A stretch of 64,000 bases of DNA from a virus. The notes beneath the pieces were generated by a model that had not been told where the DNA came from, did not search any database, and was given only the letters and a program-made list of their open reading frames with translations. The DNA lies in the IMG/VR virus record IMGVR_UViG_3300008108_000109, positions 1 to 64,000 of that record. The stretch is one strand, 5' to 3'. Position numbers and translations under genes: made by a program. Below are positions 54,931-63,666 of the stretch, piece by piece; position 1 is the first letter of the stretch; each line of letters begins with the position of its first letter.

Positions 54931-56629
54931 CAAACTTCGTTATAAAAATTTCTTAAGCACAGGTAATCAGTTTACAGAAATAAATTTTACAAACTCACCA
55001 ACTACTCTCGTAATTGGTAATAATGGATCTGGCAAAAGTACAATGCTAGATGCGTTGACATTTTCTTTATTTGGTAAATCTTTTAGAGGAGTCAATAAAC
55101 CACAATTAATAAATTCAATCAACGAAAAAGATTGTATGGTTGAAATTGAATTCAAAATTGGGTCTATAAATTGGAAAATTAGAAGAGGATTAAAACCATC
55201 TGTTTTTGAAATTTATAAAAATGGAGAGTTATTGAACCAAGATGCTGCAACTAAAGATCAACAGCACTGGTTAGAAAATGTAGTTTTAAAAATGAACTAT
55301 AAGTCTTTTACTCAGATTGTAATTTTGGGTAGTAGTAATTTTGTTCCTTTTATGCAATTGTCTGCAGCAAATAGGAGAGAAGTTATTGAGGATTTATTGG
55401 ATATTAAAATCTTTTCTTCAATGAATACTGTATTGAAAGATAGGGTAAAAGTGTGTAGAGATGAGATCCGAAATTTAGAATATAAAAAAGAATCGGTTCA
55501 AGATAAATTAAAGATGCAACAAGATTTTATTGAACAGATTCAAAGTATTGGTAAAAAAGATATAGAATTTAAAACTAGTTCGATAGATAACATCTCACAA
55601 GAGAATGATAAATTGTTGTCAGAATCTTTGGTGCTTGAAGATAATTTAGTTAAAAAACAAAATGAATTATCCAATTTCTCTGGCGCAACAGATAAACTTC
55701 GTAAACTTGGTAATTTAAAAGGTAAGTTATCGCAAAAAATAACAAGTGTTATTGAAGATCATAAGTTCTTTTCTAATAATACGGTATGTCCTACTTGCAC
55801 ACAGTCTATTGAAGAGCAGTTCAGAATAAATAGAATTGATGACGCTCAAAATAGAGCAAAAGAGTTGCAATCTGGATACCAGGAATTGGAGCAGGCAATT
55901 AAAGAGGAGGAAGAGCGAGAGCGTCATTTTACTTCACTATCTAAAGAGGTAACAGACCTAACACATGAAATTTCTCAAATCAATACTAAGATCTCTGGAT
56001 ACCAAAGACAAATCCGAGGTCTTGAACAAGAAATTCAAACTATTACCGATCAACTTAAAAACAGAAATACTGAACATGAGAAGTTAAAAGAACTTGAGGA
56101 TAACTACACAGAACTTTGCAACGAAGTAGATTCTAAAAAAGATCTTTTAATTAATTATAATTTTGTATCTGATTTACTCAAAGATGGTGGAGTGAAGACC
56201 CAAATTATTAAAAAATATTTACCAGTAATTAACAGTCAGGTAAATAAGTATTTGCAAATGATGGAGTTTTTTATAAACTTCAAATTAGATGAGGAGTTTA
56301 CCGAATCTATTGAATCACCAATTCATGACGAATTCTCATATACTTCTTTTAGTGAAGGTGAAAGAATGAGAATTGATTTGGCGTTGTTATTTACATGGAG
56401 AGAGGTTGCAAAAATTAAAAATTCTTTAAATTGTAATCTAATTATCTTTGATGAAACTTTTGATTCTTCATTGGATACTTTTGGTACTGATGAATTTATG
56501 AAAATAATTAGATATGTCATTAAAGACGCAAATACTTTTGTAATATCTCATAAGGAAGGAATGAAAGATAAGTTTGCTGAAGTTTTGAAGTTTGAAAAAA
56601 TTAAAGGATTTAGTAAGTTGGCATCATGA
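54917..56629 (+). CDS. 46: Recombination endonuclease subunit gp46 (SbcC/Rad50-like)
   Basis: 570 residues (T4 gp46 is 560). Walker A is GNNGSGKST (K40). Long coiled-coil arms flank a CPTC zinc hook (C291, C294), and the C-terminal lobe carries the SFSEGERMRIDLALLF signature and the Walker B strand LIIFDETFD. The ATPase clamps DNA and controls the gp47 nuclease. The start overlaps the DUF3110-like gene, and its stop overlaps the SDR gene by four bases. Confidence 0.95.
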   Translation: MILFDKLRYKNFLSTGNQFTEINFTNSPTTLVIGNNGSGKSTMLDALTFSLFGKSFRGVNKPQLINSINEKDCMVEIEFKIGSINWKIRRGLKPSVFEIYKNGELLNQDAATKDQQHWLENVVLKMNYKSFTQIVILGSSNFVPFMQLSAANRREVIEDLLDIKIFSSMNTVLKDRVKVCRDEIRNLEYKKESVQDKLKMQQDFIEQIQSIGKKDIEFKTSSIDNISQENDKLLSESLVLEDNLVKKQNELSNFSGATDKLRKLGNLKGKLSQKITSVIEDHKFFSNNTVCPTCTQSIEEQFRINRIDDAQNRAKELQSGYQELEQAIKEEEERERHFTSLSKEVTDLTHEISQINTKISGYQRQIRGLEQEIQTITDQLKNRNTEHEKLKELEDNYTELCNEVDSKKDLLINYNFVSDLLKDGGVKTQIIKKYLPVINSQVNKYLQMMEFFINFKLDEEFTESIESPIHDEFSYTSFSEGERMRIDLALLFTWREVAKIKNSLNCNLIIFDETFDSSLDTFGTDEFMKIIRYVIKDANTFVISHKEGMKDKFAEVLKFEKIKGFSKLAS

Positions 56630-57369
56630 ACGTTTTAATCACTGGACATAGAGGATTTATTGGTAAGAATGTGTTTGCTGATTGGCAAACTACTCACAAT
56701 CATTTAGTCGTTGGAATGGATTTTCCATATGATATTGCTAATTTTGTTGAAGATAATTATGATTTAGTTATTCATCTTGCGGCTTTTGCAAATATCAGGG
56801 AGAGTCTAGAAAATCCACAAAAGTTTTATGAGAATAATGTAGTAAAATCTAAAAAACTTTTTGACTGGTGTAGAGAAACAAATACTAGACTTTTATATGC
56901 TTCTTCAAGTGCAGTAGAAGAAGATTACTGGGAAAATCCTTATGCCATGACAAAATGGATTAATGAACAAATGGCACCACCAAATTCTGTTGGAATGCGA
57001 TTTACTACAGTTTATGGTCCAGACAGTCGTTCAGATATGATGTATAGAATGCTTGAAGACAAAACTGCAACCTATGTTACCAATCATAAAAGAGATTGGA
57101 TTCATGTTAAAGATGTTTGTCGAGCAATTCGTTATCTTGCCAGTAGTTCTATTTGTGGTCCAGTTCCAGTTGGGTCTGGTAAATCTGTTTATGTTAAAGA
57201 TCTTGCAGAAAAAATGGGGATGGGGCACCTGCCAGTTAGAGAACTGACCCCAGGGGAGAGACAAGACAATGTGGCAGATACTACAATCCTAACTAGTATT
57301 GGATGGTTCCCAACCATTAACGTTCTGGATACGATCAATGAACACCCCAAATTGGCAACATCACTCTAA
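56626..57369 (+). CDS. NAD-dependent epimerase/dehydratase (extended SDR)
   Basis: 247 residues, shorter than most extended SDRs (about 300-350). The nucleotide site is TGHRGFIG (G7, G10, G13). The catalytic part has YASSSAV (Ser at 93-95) and YAMTK (Y106, K110), then FTTVYGPDSRSD and a WIHVKDV strand. Such enzymes act on nucleotide sugars, for example UDP-glucose epimerisation or dehydration, but the substrate is not determined by sequence. It overlaps the gp46 stop. Together with two glycosyltransferase-like genes in the window it hints at sugar modification by the phage. Confidence 0.8.
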   Translation: MNVLITGHRGFIGKNVFADWQTTHNHLVVGMDFPYDIANFVEDNYDLVIHLAAFANIRESLENPQKFYENNVVKSKKLFDWCRETNTRLLYASSSAVEEDYWENPYAMTKWINEQMAPPNSVGMRFTTVYGPDSRSDMMYRMLEDKTATYVTNHKRDWIHVKDVCRAIRYLASSSICGPVPVGSGKSVYVKDLAEKMGMGHLPVRELTPGERQDNVADTTILTSIGWFPTINVLDTINEHPKLATSL

Positions 57370-57547
57370 AAAGGAACAAAAACGAAAACTTAAACCGCAA
57401 GCACTGAGGCAAGCAAAAGCAAGACTTGCCCAATTTAAAAAGCGTCACATGGGTCGTCCACAAGGCGACCCTTCTTCGTATAATGACTTCAGTTCAAACA
57501 AAAACACCAATGTCTGTTCGCCACGAAATCAAGTCCCAACTTGCTAA
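57338..57547 (+). CDS. Small basic protein overlapping two genes, 69 aa
   Basis: An open frame starting with ATG at 57338 inside the SDR gene and ending inside the VWA gene. It fills the 113-base gap between the two genes and encodes a Lys/Arg-rich stretch (KKEQKRKLKPQALRQAKARL) followed by MGRPQGDPSSYNDF. Without it the gap is non-coding but purine-rich. The overlap of 31 codons with the SDR and 65 bases with the next gene makes it less certain. Confidence 0.45.
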   Translation: MNTPNWQHHSKKEQKRKLKPQALRQAKARLAQFKKRHMGRPQGDPSSYNDFSSNKNTNVCSPRNQVPTC

Positions 57548-59678
57548 ACTTCTTGCCACCGAAGACCTTGTGGTTGAGCACAAGAAGGTGGAGACTGCCT
57601 GCTTCAACGTTCATACCCGTGTGCTAACCCTGCCGATGTGGGAGAAGGCAAGCAACACTGTGTATGACCTTCTGGTGGGGCACGAGGTCGGACACGCTCT
57701 CTATACGCCTGATGAGGATTGGTTGAAGGAACACAAAATTCCACCACAGTTTGTGAATGTTGTTGAGGATGCTCGCATTGAGAAACTGATGAAGCGTCGT
57801 TATGCTGGTCTTGCTAAGACGTTTTATAACGGTTACAAGGAGCTTGCTGATGATGATTTCTTCCAGGTTGGTGATGACAATCTGGAAACTTATAACCTTG
57901 CCGACCGTGCAAATTTGTGGTTCAAGATTGGTAATTACACGCAAGTGCCGATTGAGCGTGGTGAAGAAATGGATATTATTAATCTGATTGCTGATACGGA
58001 AACCTTTGCTGATGTTTTGATTGCTGCAGAAGCACTCTATAAGTATTGCAAACATAAACAAGAAGAAGAAATTAAAATTTCTTTGGATAATCTTGAGTCT
58101 CAACAAAGCGGTGCAAGTCAACAACCTGCATCTGAATTCAATGGTCAACAGGAAGGTGAGAATGATCAGGAGCAACCTGGTGAGACGGATTCTTATGGTG
58201 GGACTTCAGAAACTACACAACAACCTACTCAACAACCTACTCAACAAACTAAGGAACAAACTGGGGGAGAAACTAATGAAGAACCAGAAGTAAAAACGAT
58301 GGAGTCTTTGGAAGAATCCTTGAAGGATCTTGTAGATCATTTTGCAACAGAAAGTGTATATCTTGAACTTCCAAAACTTAATCTCAAACAAATTATTGTT
58401 CCGAATAGTGAAATTCATTCAAAGTGTGAATTGACTTGGAATGAATTTCAAAATAATTGTGGGTATACTCATGACCAACTTTTTGGTGTTGTTGATAAAA
58501 AATATTTTGAATTTAAAAAATCTGCTCAAAAGGAAGTCAACTATCTGGTAAAAGAGTTTGAGTGCCGCAAGGCAGCAGACTCCTATGCCCGTGCTTCGAC
58601 TGCCCGTACTGGTGTTCTGGACTGCTCCAAACTTCATACTTACAAATACAACGAGGATCTCTTTAAGAAAGTCACCACTCTTGCTGATGGTAAAAACCAT
58701 GGTTTGGTGTTTGTTCTGGATTGGTCTGGTTCAATGGGTGACGTTATGTTGGATACTGTCAAACAACTTTTTAATCTCATTTGGTTCTGCAAAAAAACTG
58801 GCATTCCTTTTGAAGTTTATGCGTTTACTCAAGATTATCCTCTTGTTTCTTATGAAGATGGTAAGGCAAATCTTCGCCAACTTTCTTATCAGAAAAAAGA
58901 TGGACTAGTTCAAGTTGGTGAATGGTTTTCCATGATGAATTTGCTTACACATAAAGTTAATAGTAAGACTCTTGAAAATCAAATGAAAAATATCTTTCGG
59001 TTGGCAGATTCTTATTGTCGATACAGTTATTCTTCTTATCCCACTCCTCCTGGACTATCACTTTCTGGAACACCTTTGAATGAAGCAGTTATTTCTCTCC
59101 ATGAAATTCTTCCAAAATTTAAAAAGGACAACAATATCCAAAAAGTTCAATGCGTAATTTTGACTGATGGTGAAGCTTGTGGTATTAAGTATCATCGTGA
59201 AGTAAAACGTCATTGGGAACAAGACCCTTATATTGGAACTGCTGGGTTTGCTGGAAATGCAATTCTCCGCAACAGAAAAACTGGTCACACATATAAGTTC
59301 TCCAATGATTATGCTTTGATTACAGAAGTATTTTTGCAAGATCTTAAAGATAGTTTTCCTGAAATTAATTTGATTGGAATTCGTCTTTTAGAATCTAGAG
59401 ATGCTGGTAACTTTATCCGTCGTTATTATGGATGGTATGGTGAAGAGTATGATAAAATTACAAGCATCTGGAAAAAAGAAAGAACTATTAGCATCAAGAA
59501 AAGTGCATACAACACATATTTTGGACTCTCTGCAAATGCACTTTCTTTAGAGACTCAATTTGATGTGCAGGAATCTGCAACTAAATCTCAAATTAAATCT
59601 GCATTTGTTAAGAGTCTTAAGTCTAAAAAAATGAATAAAAAAGTTCTCAATCAATTCATGGATCTTATTGTGCAATGA
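57483..59678 (+). CDS. CobT-like VWA protein with HEXXH motif
   Basis: 731 residues from the ATG at 57483; the open frame extends to 57426 but that start overlaps out-of-phase coding. An N-terminal zinc-protease-like motif HEVGH (H67-H71) lies in a GHEVGHALYTP context. A Gln/Thr/Glu-rich low-complexity linker covers about residue 200-275. A C-terminal VWA domain has DWSGS (D413, S415, S417) as MIDAS metal site. The architecture resembles CobT-type VWA proteins that work with MoxR/CobS AAA ATPases, and the CobS-like ATPase is the next large gene. Similar phage proteins have been called peptidases; neither activity is proven. Confidence 0.8.
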   Translation: MTSVQTKTPMSVRHEIKSQLAKLLATEDLVVEHKKVETACFNVHTRVLTLPMWEKASNTVYDLLVGHEVGHALYTPDEDWLKEHKIPPQFVNVVEDARIEKLMKRRYAGLAKTFYNGYKELADDDFFQVGDDNLETYNLADRANLWFKIGNYTQVPIERGEEMDIINLIADTETFADVLIAAEALYKYCKHKQEEEIKISLDNLESQQSGASQQPASEFNGQQEGENDQEQPGETDSYGGTSETTQQPTQQPTQQTKEQTGGETNEEPEVKTMESLEESLKDLVDHFATESVYLELPKLNLKQIIVPNSEIHSKCELTWNEFQNNCGYTHDQLFGVVDKKYFEFKKSAQKEVNYLVKEFECRKAADSYARASTARTGVLDCSKLHTYKYNEDLFKKVTTLADGKNHGLVFVLDWSGSMGDVMLDTVKQLFNLIWFCKKTGIPFEVYAFTQDYPLVSYEDGKANLRQLSYQKKDGLVQVGEWFSMMNLLTHKVNSKTLENQMKNIFRLADSYCRYSYSSYPTPPGLSLSGTPLNEAVISLHEILPKFKKDNNIQKVQCVILTDGEACGIKYHREVKRHWEQDPYIGTAGFAGNAILRNRKTGHTYKFSNDYALITEVFLQDLKDSFPEINLIGIRLLESRDAGNFIRRYYGWYGEEYDKITSIWKKERTISIKKSAYNTYFGLSANALSLETQFDVQESATKSQIKSAFVKSLKSKKMNKKVLNQFMDLIVQ

Positions 59679-59842
59679 ACCTTAAACATTTTATTAATGA
59701 AGAAACCAAAGAAGTGTGGGTCCAATGTGACAGTGCAATCACTGCAATGGGACTAGGTGGATGGAGAAATAAATATTATCCAGGATATACAATCAAGATT
59801 GCCTCAAAAAAATATTTTGAAGAATTGGGTGGACAATCCTAG
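59675..59842 (+). CDS. Small protein between VWA and CobS-like genes, 55 aa
   Basis: The ATG overlaps the stop of the VWA gene and the frame runs 55 codons: MNLKHFINEETKEVWV at the start, KYYPGYTIKIASKKYFEEL later. Aromatic and charged composition is protein-like. No family is recognised. It links the VWA gene to the CobS-like gene. Confidence 0.6.
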   Translation: MNLKHFINEETKEVWVQCDSAITAMGLGGWRNKYYPGYTIKIASKKYFEELGGQS

Positions 59843-59852
59843 ACCTGTCCAC
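59829..59852. other. 7-bp inverted repeat GTGGACA / TGTCCAC
   Basis: A perfect 7-bp inverted repeat with a 10-base spacer overlaps the stop of the 55-aa gene. No T-run follows. It lies 67 bases before the CobS-like gene and could be an operator or an mRNA hairpin. Confidence 0.4.
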
Positions 59853-59881
59853 TATGGACATGAGATTCCCCAAATTGCCAC

Positions 59882-59887
59882 TATAAT
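59882..59887 (+). promoter_or_regulatory. Possible -10 box TATAAT before the CobS-like gene
   Basis: TATAAT is 32 bases before the ATG. A TGGACA that could serve as -35 is 21 bases upstream, longer than usual, and there is no extended TG. Confidence 0.3.
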
Positions 59888-59919
59888 TACTTTGTTCAAA
59901 CAACCCACCTAACTACATT

Positions 59920-61032
59920 ATGCCTCGTAAATCATCTGTGAACGACAAAGCACTTTTTGCAAGCATTCAAGAATTGTATGGTTCTGAAATTACTTCTGGA
60001 GATCTCAGGGGGTTTTGTGCTTCTAAGGGTTTGAATTACCAAACTGTAACTCGCCGCCTTGAACAATTTAAAACTTCTCGTGGTCGTTGGAACTTGGAAG
60101 TGACTCAAGAACGTGTTGAAGAAATTGAGCGTTCTTTTAGTGCTCCTTCTGTTCTTCCTTCTGTCGAGCAAAATCTTATTCCCGATAAAGATGATACCTT
60201 CGTCAAGTTTGGTAACTTTAACGATATTAAAAAAATTATTCAGTCCCATATCTTTTATCCTACGTTCATTACGGGTCTGTCGGGTAACGGTAAAACGTTC
60301 AGTGTGGAGCAAGCGTGTGCTCAACTGGGGCGTGAACTGATTCGTGTAAACATTACGATTGAGACTGATGAAGACGATCTTATTGGTGGATTCCGCCTTG
60401 TTGATGGTGCTACTGTGTGGCATAACGGTCCAGTTATTGAAGCCCTTGAGCGTGGAGCGATCCTGCTCCTTGACGAGATTGACCTTGCCTCCAACAAAAT
60501 CCTTTGTCTACAATCCGTGTTAGAAGGTAAAGGTGTTTTTCTTAAAAAAATTGGTCGCTTTGTAAAACCTGCTGATGGGTTTAACGTTGTTGCCACTGCT
60601 AATACCAAAGGTAAGGGTAGTGATGATGGTCGCTTCATCGGCACCAATGTTCTCAATGAAGCATTCCTGGAGCGGTTCCCTGTGACCTTTGAGCAGTCCT
60701 ATCCTGCTCCTGCAACTGAGCAGAAGATTCTGGAAGGCATCGCTCTGGATCTTGGTGTGGAAGACCGTGACTTCTGTAAGCGTCTGGTTGACTGGGCAGA
60801 TATTATTCGTAAGACCTTTTACGATGGTGGTATTGATGAAATTATCAGCACCCGTCGTCTGGTTCATATCATCCGTGCCTATAGCATCTTCCAAGACAAA
60901 GCAAAGGCAATCCAAGTGTGTGTGAATCGCTTTGATGATGAGACCAAGCAATCGTTCTTGGAACTCTATGATAAAGTGGATGCCGACTTTGTGATGCCTT
61001 CTCAAGAAGTTGCTCAGGACGCTCCGTTCTGA
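59920..61032 (+). CDS. cobS: CobS-like MoxR-family AAA+ ATPase
   Basis: 370 residues. The N-terminal 60 residues (SGDLRGFCASKGLNYQTVTRRLEQF) look like a small helical DNA- or protein-binding region. The AAA+ core has Walker A GLSGNGKT (K125), Walker B LLLDEID (D185, E186), and a sensor region VVATANTKGKG. T4-like cyanophages encode this protein as CobS, named after the ATPase of the aerobic cobaltochelatase. In that enzyme CobS works with a VWA-containing CobT, and a VWA protein is encoded just upstream here. A role in cobalamin synthesis is not shown; a remodelling role is equally possible. A terminator follows. Confidence 0.85.
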   Translation: MPRKSSVNDKALFASIQELYGSEITSGDLRGFCASKGLNYQTVTRRLEQFKTSRGRWNLEVTQERVEEIERSFSAPSVLPSVEQNLIPDKDDTFVKFGNFNDIKKIIQSHIFYPTFITGLSGNGKTFSVEQACAQLGRELIRVNITIETDEDDLIGGFRLVDGATVWHNGPVIEALERGAILLLDEIDLASNKILCLQSVLEGKGVFLKKIGRFVKPADGFNVVATANTKGKGSDDGRFIGTNVLNEAFLERFPVTFEQSYPAPATEQKILEGIALDLGVEDRDFCKRLVDWADIIRKTFYDGGIDEIISTRRLVHIIRAYSIFQDKAKAIQVCVNRFDDETKQSFLELYDKVDADFVMPSQEVAQDAPF

Positions 61033-61041
61033 TATAATTGG

Positions 61042-61068
61042 GGGAGGTAATTGTGCCTCCCATTTTTT
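61042..61068 (+). terminator. Intrinsic terminator after the CobS-like gene
   Basis: GGGAGG and CCTCCC form a 6-bp GC-rich stem with an 8-base loop, followed by A and six T. It ends the VWA/CobS transcription unit. Confidence 0.8.
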
Positions 61069-61090
61069 GTTCTTTATGTTTTGAATTATT

Positions 61091-61648
61091 ATGCCTAGTG
61101 AAAATTTTGAAAGCAGGTATGAAGATGGAATGCTACAACTAAACATTCCTACGTCTACTGCAGCACCAAACCAAGATTTTTGGGATGAAGATGGAATTAG
61201 TCTTGTAGGAAATCCATACTACTCCCCAGGATCTTCTGACACCATCTCTTTTGGTAATGATGTTATTACTGGAAGTAGAGTTTATGGTGGATCTTCCGAT
61301 GATCTACTTAATAACAATTTTGAATACAAACTGCCAATGAGTAATAAAAACCATTTTTGGAAATTTAAAGAAGACGAGACTCTCAAAGTAATTGAAGATT
61401 ATCTCGCCAGCACATATCATTCTCACTACACTTCGGAAGAATCTAAAACTCAAACTTTAGATCTTATTCAGAGTATTGGTGATGCAGAACCATTTACCAG
61501 GTCTAATGCCATTAAGTACCTCTCTAGATTTGGTAAAAAGAATGGTAAGTCTAAAATGGATATTTTAAAAGCAATCCACTACTGTATTCTTCTTTATTAC
61601 TTTGCTGGACTTCATAATGAAAATAAGGGCACCTATGAAACTTTCTGA
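61091..61648 (+). CDS. DUF3310-domain protein
   Basis: 185 residues. The first 110 residues are low-complexity and phage-specific. The C-terminal part (FTRSNAIKYLSRFGKKNGKSKMDILKAIHYCILL, about residue 134-168) is the DUF3310 pattern found in many phages, sometimes annotated nucleotide kinase without proof. The gene overlaps the start of gp45 by 14 bases, so it is part of the replication operon that begins after the terminator. Confidence 0.75.
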   Translation: MPSENFESRYEDGMLQLNIPTSTAAPNQDFWDEDGISLVGNPYYSPGSSDTISFGNDVITGSRVYGGSSDDLLNNNFEYKLPMSNKNHFWKFKEDETLKVIEDYLASTYHSHYTSEESKTQTLDLIQSIGDAEPFTRSNAIKYLSRFGKKNGKSKMDILKAIHYCILLYYFAGLHNENKGTYETF

Positions 61649-62300
61649 TAAAACTCTAAACCTTCTCAAAAATTTTTCTAACATTAATCAGTCTATTCTG
61701 TTTAAAAAGGGAAACAAACTTCGCACTATTAGTGTGATGAAGAATATTCTTGCAGAAGCTGATATTACAGAAGACTTCCCAAAAGATTTTGGGATTTATG
61801 ATTTAAATCAATTTTTGAATGGACTTGATCTACATAAAGATCCTGCTCTTGACTTTACTAATGATAGTTATGTAATTATCAAAGAAGGTAAAACTAGGTC
61901 AAATTACTTTTTTGCTGATCCAAATGTAATTGTTACTCCTCCCGAGAAAGAATTACAATTGCCCTCTGATGATATTACGTTCAATATCACTGCAGATCAA
62001 CTTACTCGTTTGATCAAAGCGGCAAATATTTTTCAACTTCCAGATTTGTCTGTTATTGGTGATGCTGGGGTTGTTAAACTGGTTGTCAGAGATAAAAAGA
62101 ACGATACTTCTCACGATTATCAAGTCATTGTGGGAGAAACTGATCTTACGTTCTGCTTTAATTTTAAAGTTGAAAACATTAAGATTATTAGTGGAACATA
62201 TCAGGTTACGATCTCTAGTAAACTTTTGTCACGATTTGACAGTAAGGACTACGATCTCAAGTATTATATTGCTCTGGAACCTGATTCAACATTTGGATGA
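61635..62300 (+). CDS. 45: DNA polymerase sliding clamp gp45
   Basis: 221 residues; T4 gp45 is 228. The start is MKLSDKTLNLLKNFSNIN, nearly that of T4; the longer frame from 61602 is not needed. Further matches are ADITEDF / FGIYDLNQFLNGL (about residue 43-65), a ITADQLTRLIKAAN helix (about residue 118-131), and the C-terminal YYIALEPDSTFG. The trimeric clamp holds the polymerase and, in T4, also activates gp55-dependent late transcription. It overlaps both neighbours. Confidence 0.95.
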   Translation: MKLSDKTLNLLKNFSNINQSILFKKGNKLRTISVMKNILAEADITEDFPKDFGIYDLNQFLNGLDLHKDPALDFTNDSYVIIKEGKTRSNYFFADPNVIVTPPEKELQLPSDDITFNITADQLTRLIKAANIFQLPDLSVIGDAGVVKLVVRDKKNDTSHDYQVIVGETDLTFCFNFKVENIKIISGTYQVTISSKLLSRFDSKDYDLKYYIALEPDSTFG

Positions 62301-62821
62301 ACATTTTTGTAACTTCTCCTTGGCCTGCTGAAAGTGCTGTTTGTCTCCCAGACAAACATATTGTTAAGATGCCTTTAGAGTGCTGCCAAATGCTTTCTAT
62401 TGTTGCATCTGACAAATGGGGTCATGGGTATGGACATCTTTACAAGTCTGATAATACTCCTTATAAGACTGAAAAAGGAGCATTCCGTAATCACCCATGC
62501 ACTAAATGGGCATTAGATAATATTCATAATGCGTATTGGTTAATTAAACATGGTATGAATCTTTCCGATGAGTACCAACTTAGATATGGCAAACAACATT
62601 CATGTTATAATACACTGCTTCAAGCATATTATCTATTTCCTAAGGGGAAGATTACAGAAGTAACACCATTTGCCCGTGCTATGCCAGATGAGTATAAACT
62701 TGACACAAGCATTGACACTTTTACTGCTTACAAGATGTATATCGCATCCAAACCTTGGGTTGCATCTAATTATCTTCGTATGCCAGAACGAAAACCTAGA
62801 AAACCTTTACTGATTTTCTAA
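62297..62821 (+). CDS. Conserved phage protein of unknown function, 174 aa
   Basis: 174 residues beginning NIFVTSPWPAESAVCLPDKHIVKMPLECCQML. I recognise the pattern (phage proteins starting NIFVT, with a DKHIVKM helix and KPWVASNYLR near the end) as widespread in phages, but no function is certain to me. Aromatic and histidine residues (HNAYWLIKHG) suggest an all-helical fold. The last residues (RKPRKPLLIF) are read out of phase with the start of gp44-homologous sequence, so the C-terminus may be altered by a deletion. Confidence 0.7.
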   Translation: MNIFVTSPWPAESAVCLPDKHIVKMPLECCQMLSIVASDKWGHGYGHLYKSDNTPYKTEKGAFRNHPCTKWALDNIHNAYWLIKHGMNLSDEYQLRYGKQHSCYNTLLQAYYLFPKGKITEVTPFARAMPDEYKLDTSIDTFTAYKMYIASKPWVASNYLRMPERKPRKPLLIF

Positions 62822-62832
62822 ATAAGGGTGAA

Positions 62833-63666
62833 GTGCCAAATTTGCTTCTTGCTGGTCCTGCTGGTTGTGGTAAGACCACAGTTGCTAAAGCACTATGCAA
62901 TGAACTTGGAGTAGATGTCTATGTCATCAATGGATCCGACGAAGGTAGATTCCTCGATACTGTCCGAAACAATGCGAAGAACTTCGCTTCGACCGTCTCA
63001 CTTTCGTCAACTGCTAAACACAAAGTCATCATCATTGATGAGGCAGACAACACGACAAACGACGTACAACTCCTTCTACGGGCGTTTACTGAGGAGTTTA
63101 GTAGCAACTGCAGATTCATCTTCACTTGCAACTTCAAAAATAAAATTATTGAACCACTTCACTCCAGATGTGCCGTTGTTGAGTTTGGAATCAAATCAAA
63201 AGAAAAACCAAAACTTGCTGCTGCATTTTACACTCGCATTCAAGACATTCTTCAAAAAGAATCTATTGAGTATGAACAAAAGGTTCTGATTGAATTAATT
63301 AACAAACACTTTCCAGATTGGAGACGTGTTTTAAATGAGTGTCAACGTTATTCTGTTAGTGGTAAAATTGATTCTGGAATTCTTGCAACTTTTAGTGATG
63401 GTAATGTAAATGAACTTATTAAAAACCTCAAGTCTAAGAACTTTAATGAAGTCCGAAAGTGGGTGGTCGGGAACTTGGACAACGATGCTTCTAGTCTACT
63501 TCGCAGGATTTATGACTCCACTTCTGATTGTCTTTCACCCCAATCTATCCCTGCTGCCGTTCTTATTCTTGCTAAGTATCAATACCAATGTGCGTTCGTG
63601 GCTGACCAAGAAATAAATCTTCTTGCTGCCCTTACAGAAATTATGGTGGAGTGTGAATTCAAATGA
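62833..63666 (+). CDS. 44: Clamp loader large subunit gp44, 5'-truncated
   Basis: 277 residues from GTG at 62833; T4 gp44 is 319. The AAA+ core is clear: Walker A AGPAGCGKTT, Walker B IIIDEAD, and an FIFTCNFKNKIIEPLHSRC sensor/arginine-finger region. The typical N-terminal 25-35 residues with the WxEKYRP motif are missing. The frame is open upstream to 62800 and reads sensible gp44-like sequence (TFTDFLNKGEV) before the GTG, but a TAG at 62797 stops it and no AUG is available. This suggests loss of the first part of the gene. The clamp loader ATPase places gp45 on DNA together with gp62, which is not in the window. Confidence 0.88.
   Translation: MPNLLLAGPAGCGKTTVAKALCNELGVDVYVINGSDEGRFLDTVRNNAKNFASTVSLSSTAKHKVIIIDEADNTTNDVQLLLRAFTEEFSSNCRFIFTCNFKNKIIEPLHSRCAVVEFGIKSKEKPKLAAAFYTRIQDILQKESIEYEQKVLIELINKHFPDWRRVLNECQRYSVSGKIDSGILATFSDGNVNELIKNLKSKNFNEVRKWVVGNLDNDASSLLRRIYDSTSDCLSPQSIPAAVLILAKYQYQCAFVADQEINLLAALTEIMVECEFK

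Noticed and set aside
55727-55927. Minus-strand frame within gp46
   Set aside because: It covers the zinc hook region of a well-supported gene.
61033-61038. TATAAT directly after the CobS-like stop as a promoter
   Set aside because: It is followed at once by a terminator hairpin, and no -35 or extended TG is seen, so a chance match is more likely.
60520-61146. 208-codon minus-strand frame opposite the CobS-like gene
   Set aside because: It mirrors a well-supported AAA+ gene, crosses the terminator and has no recognisable domain or ribosome site.
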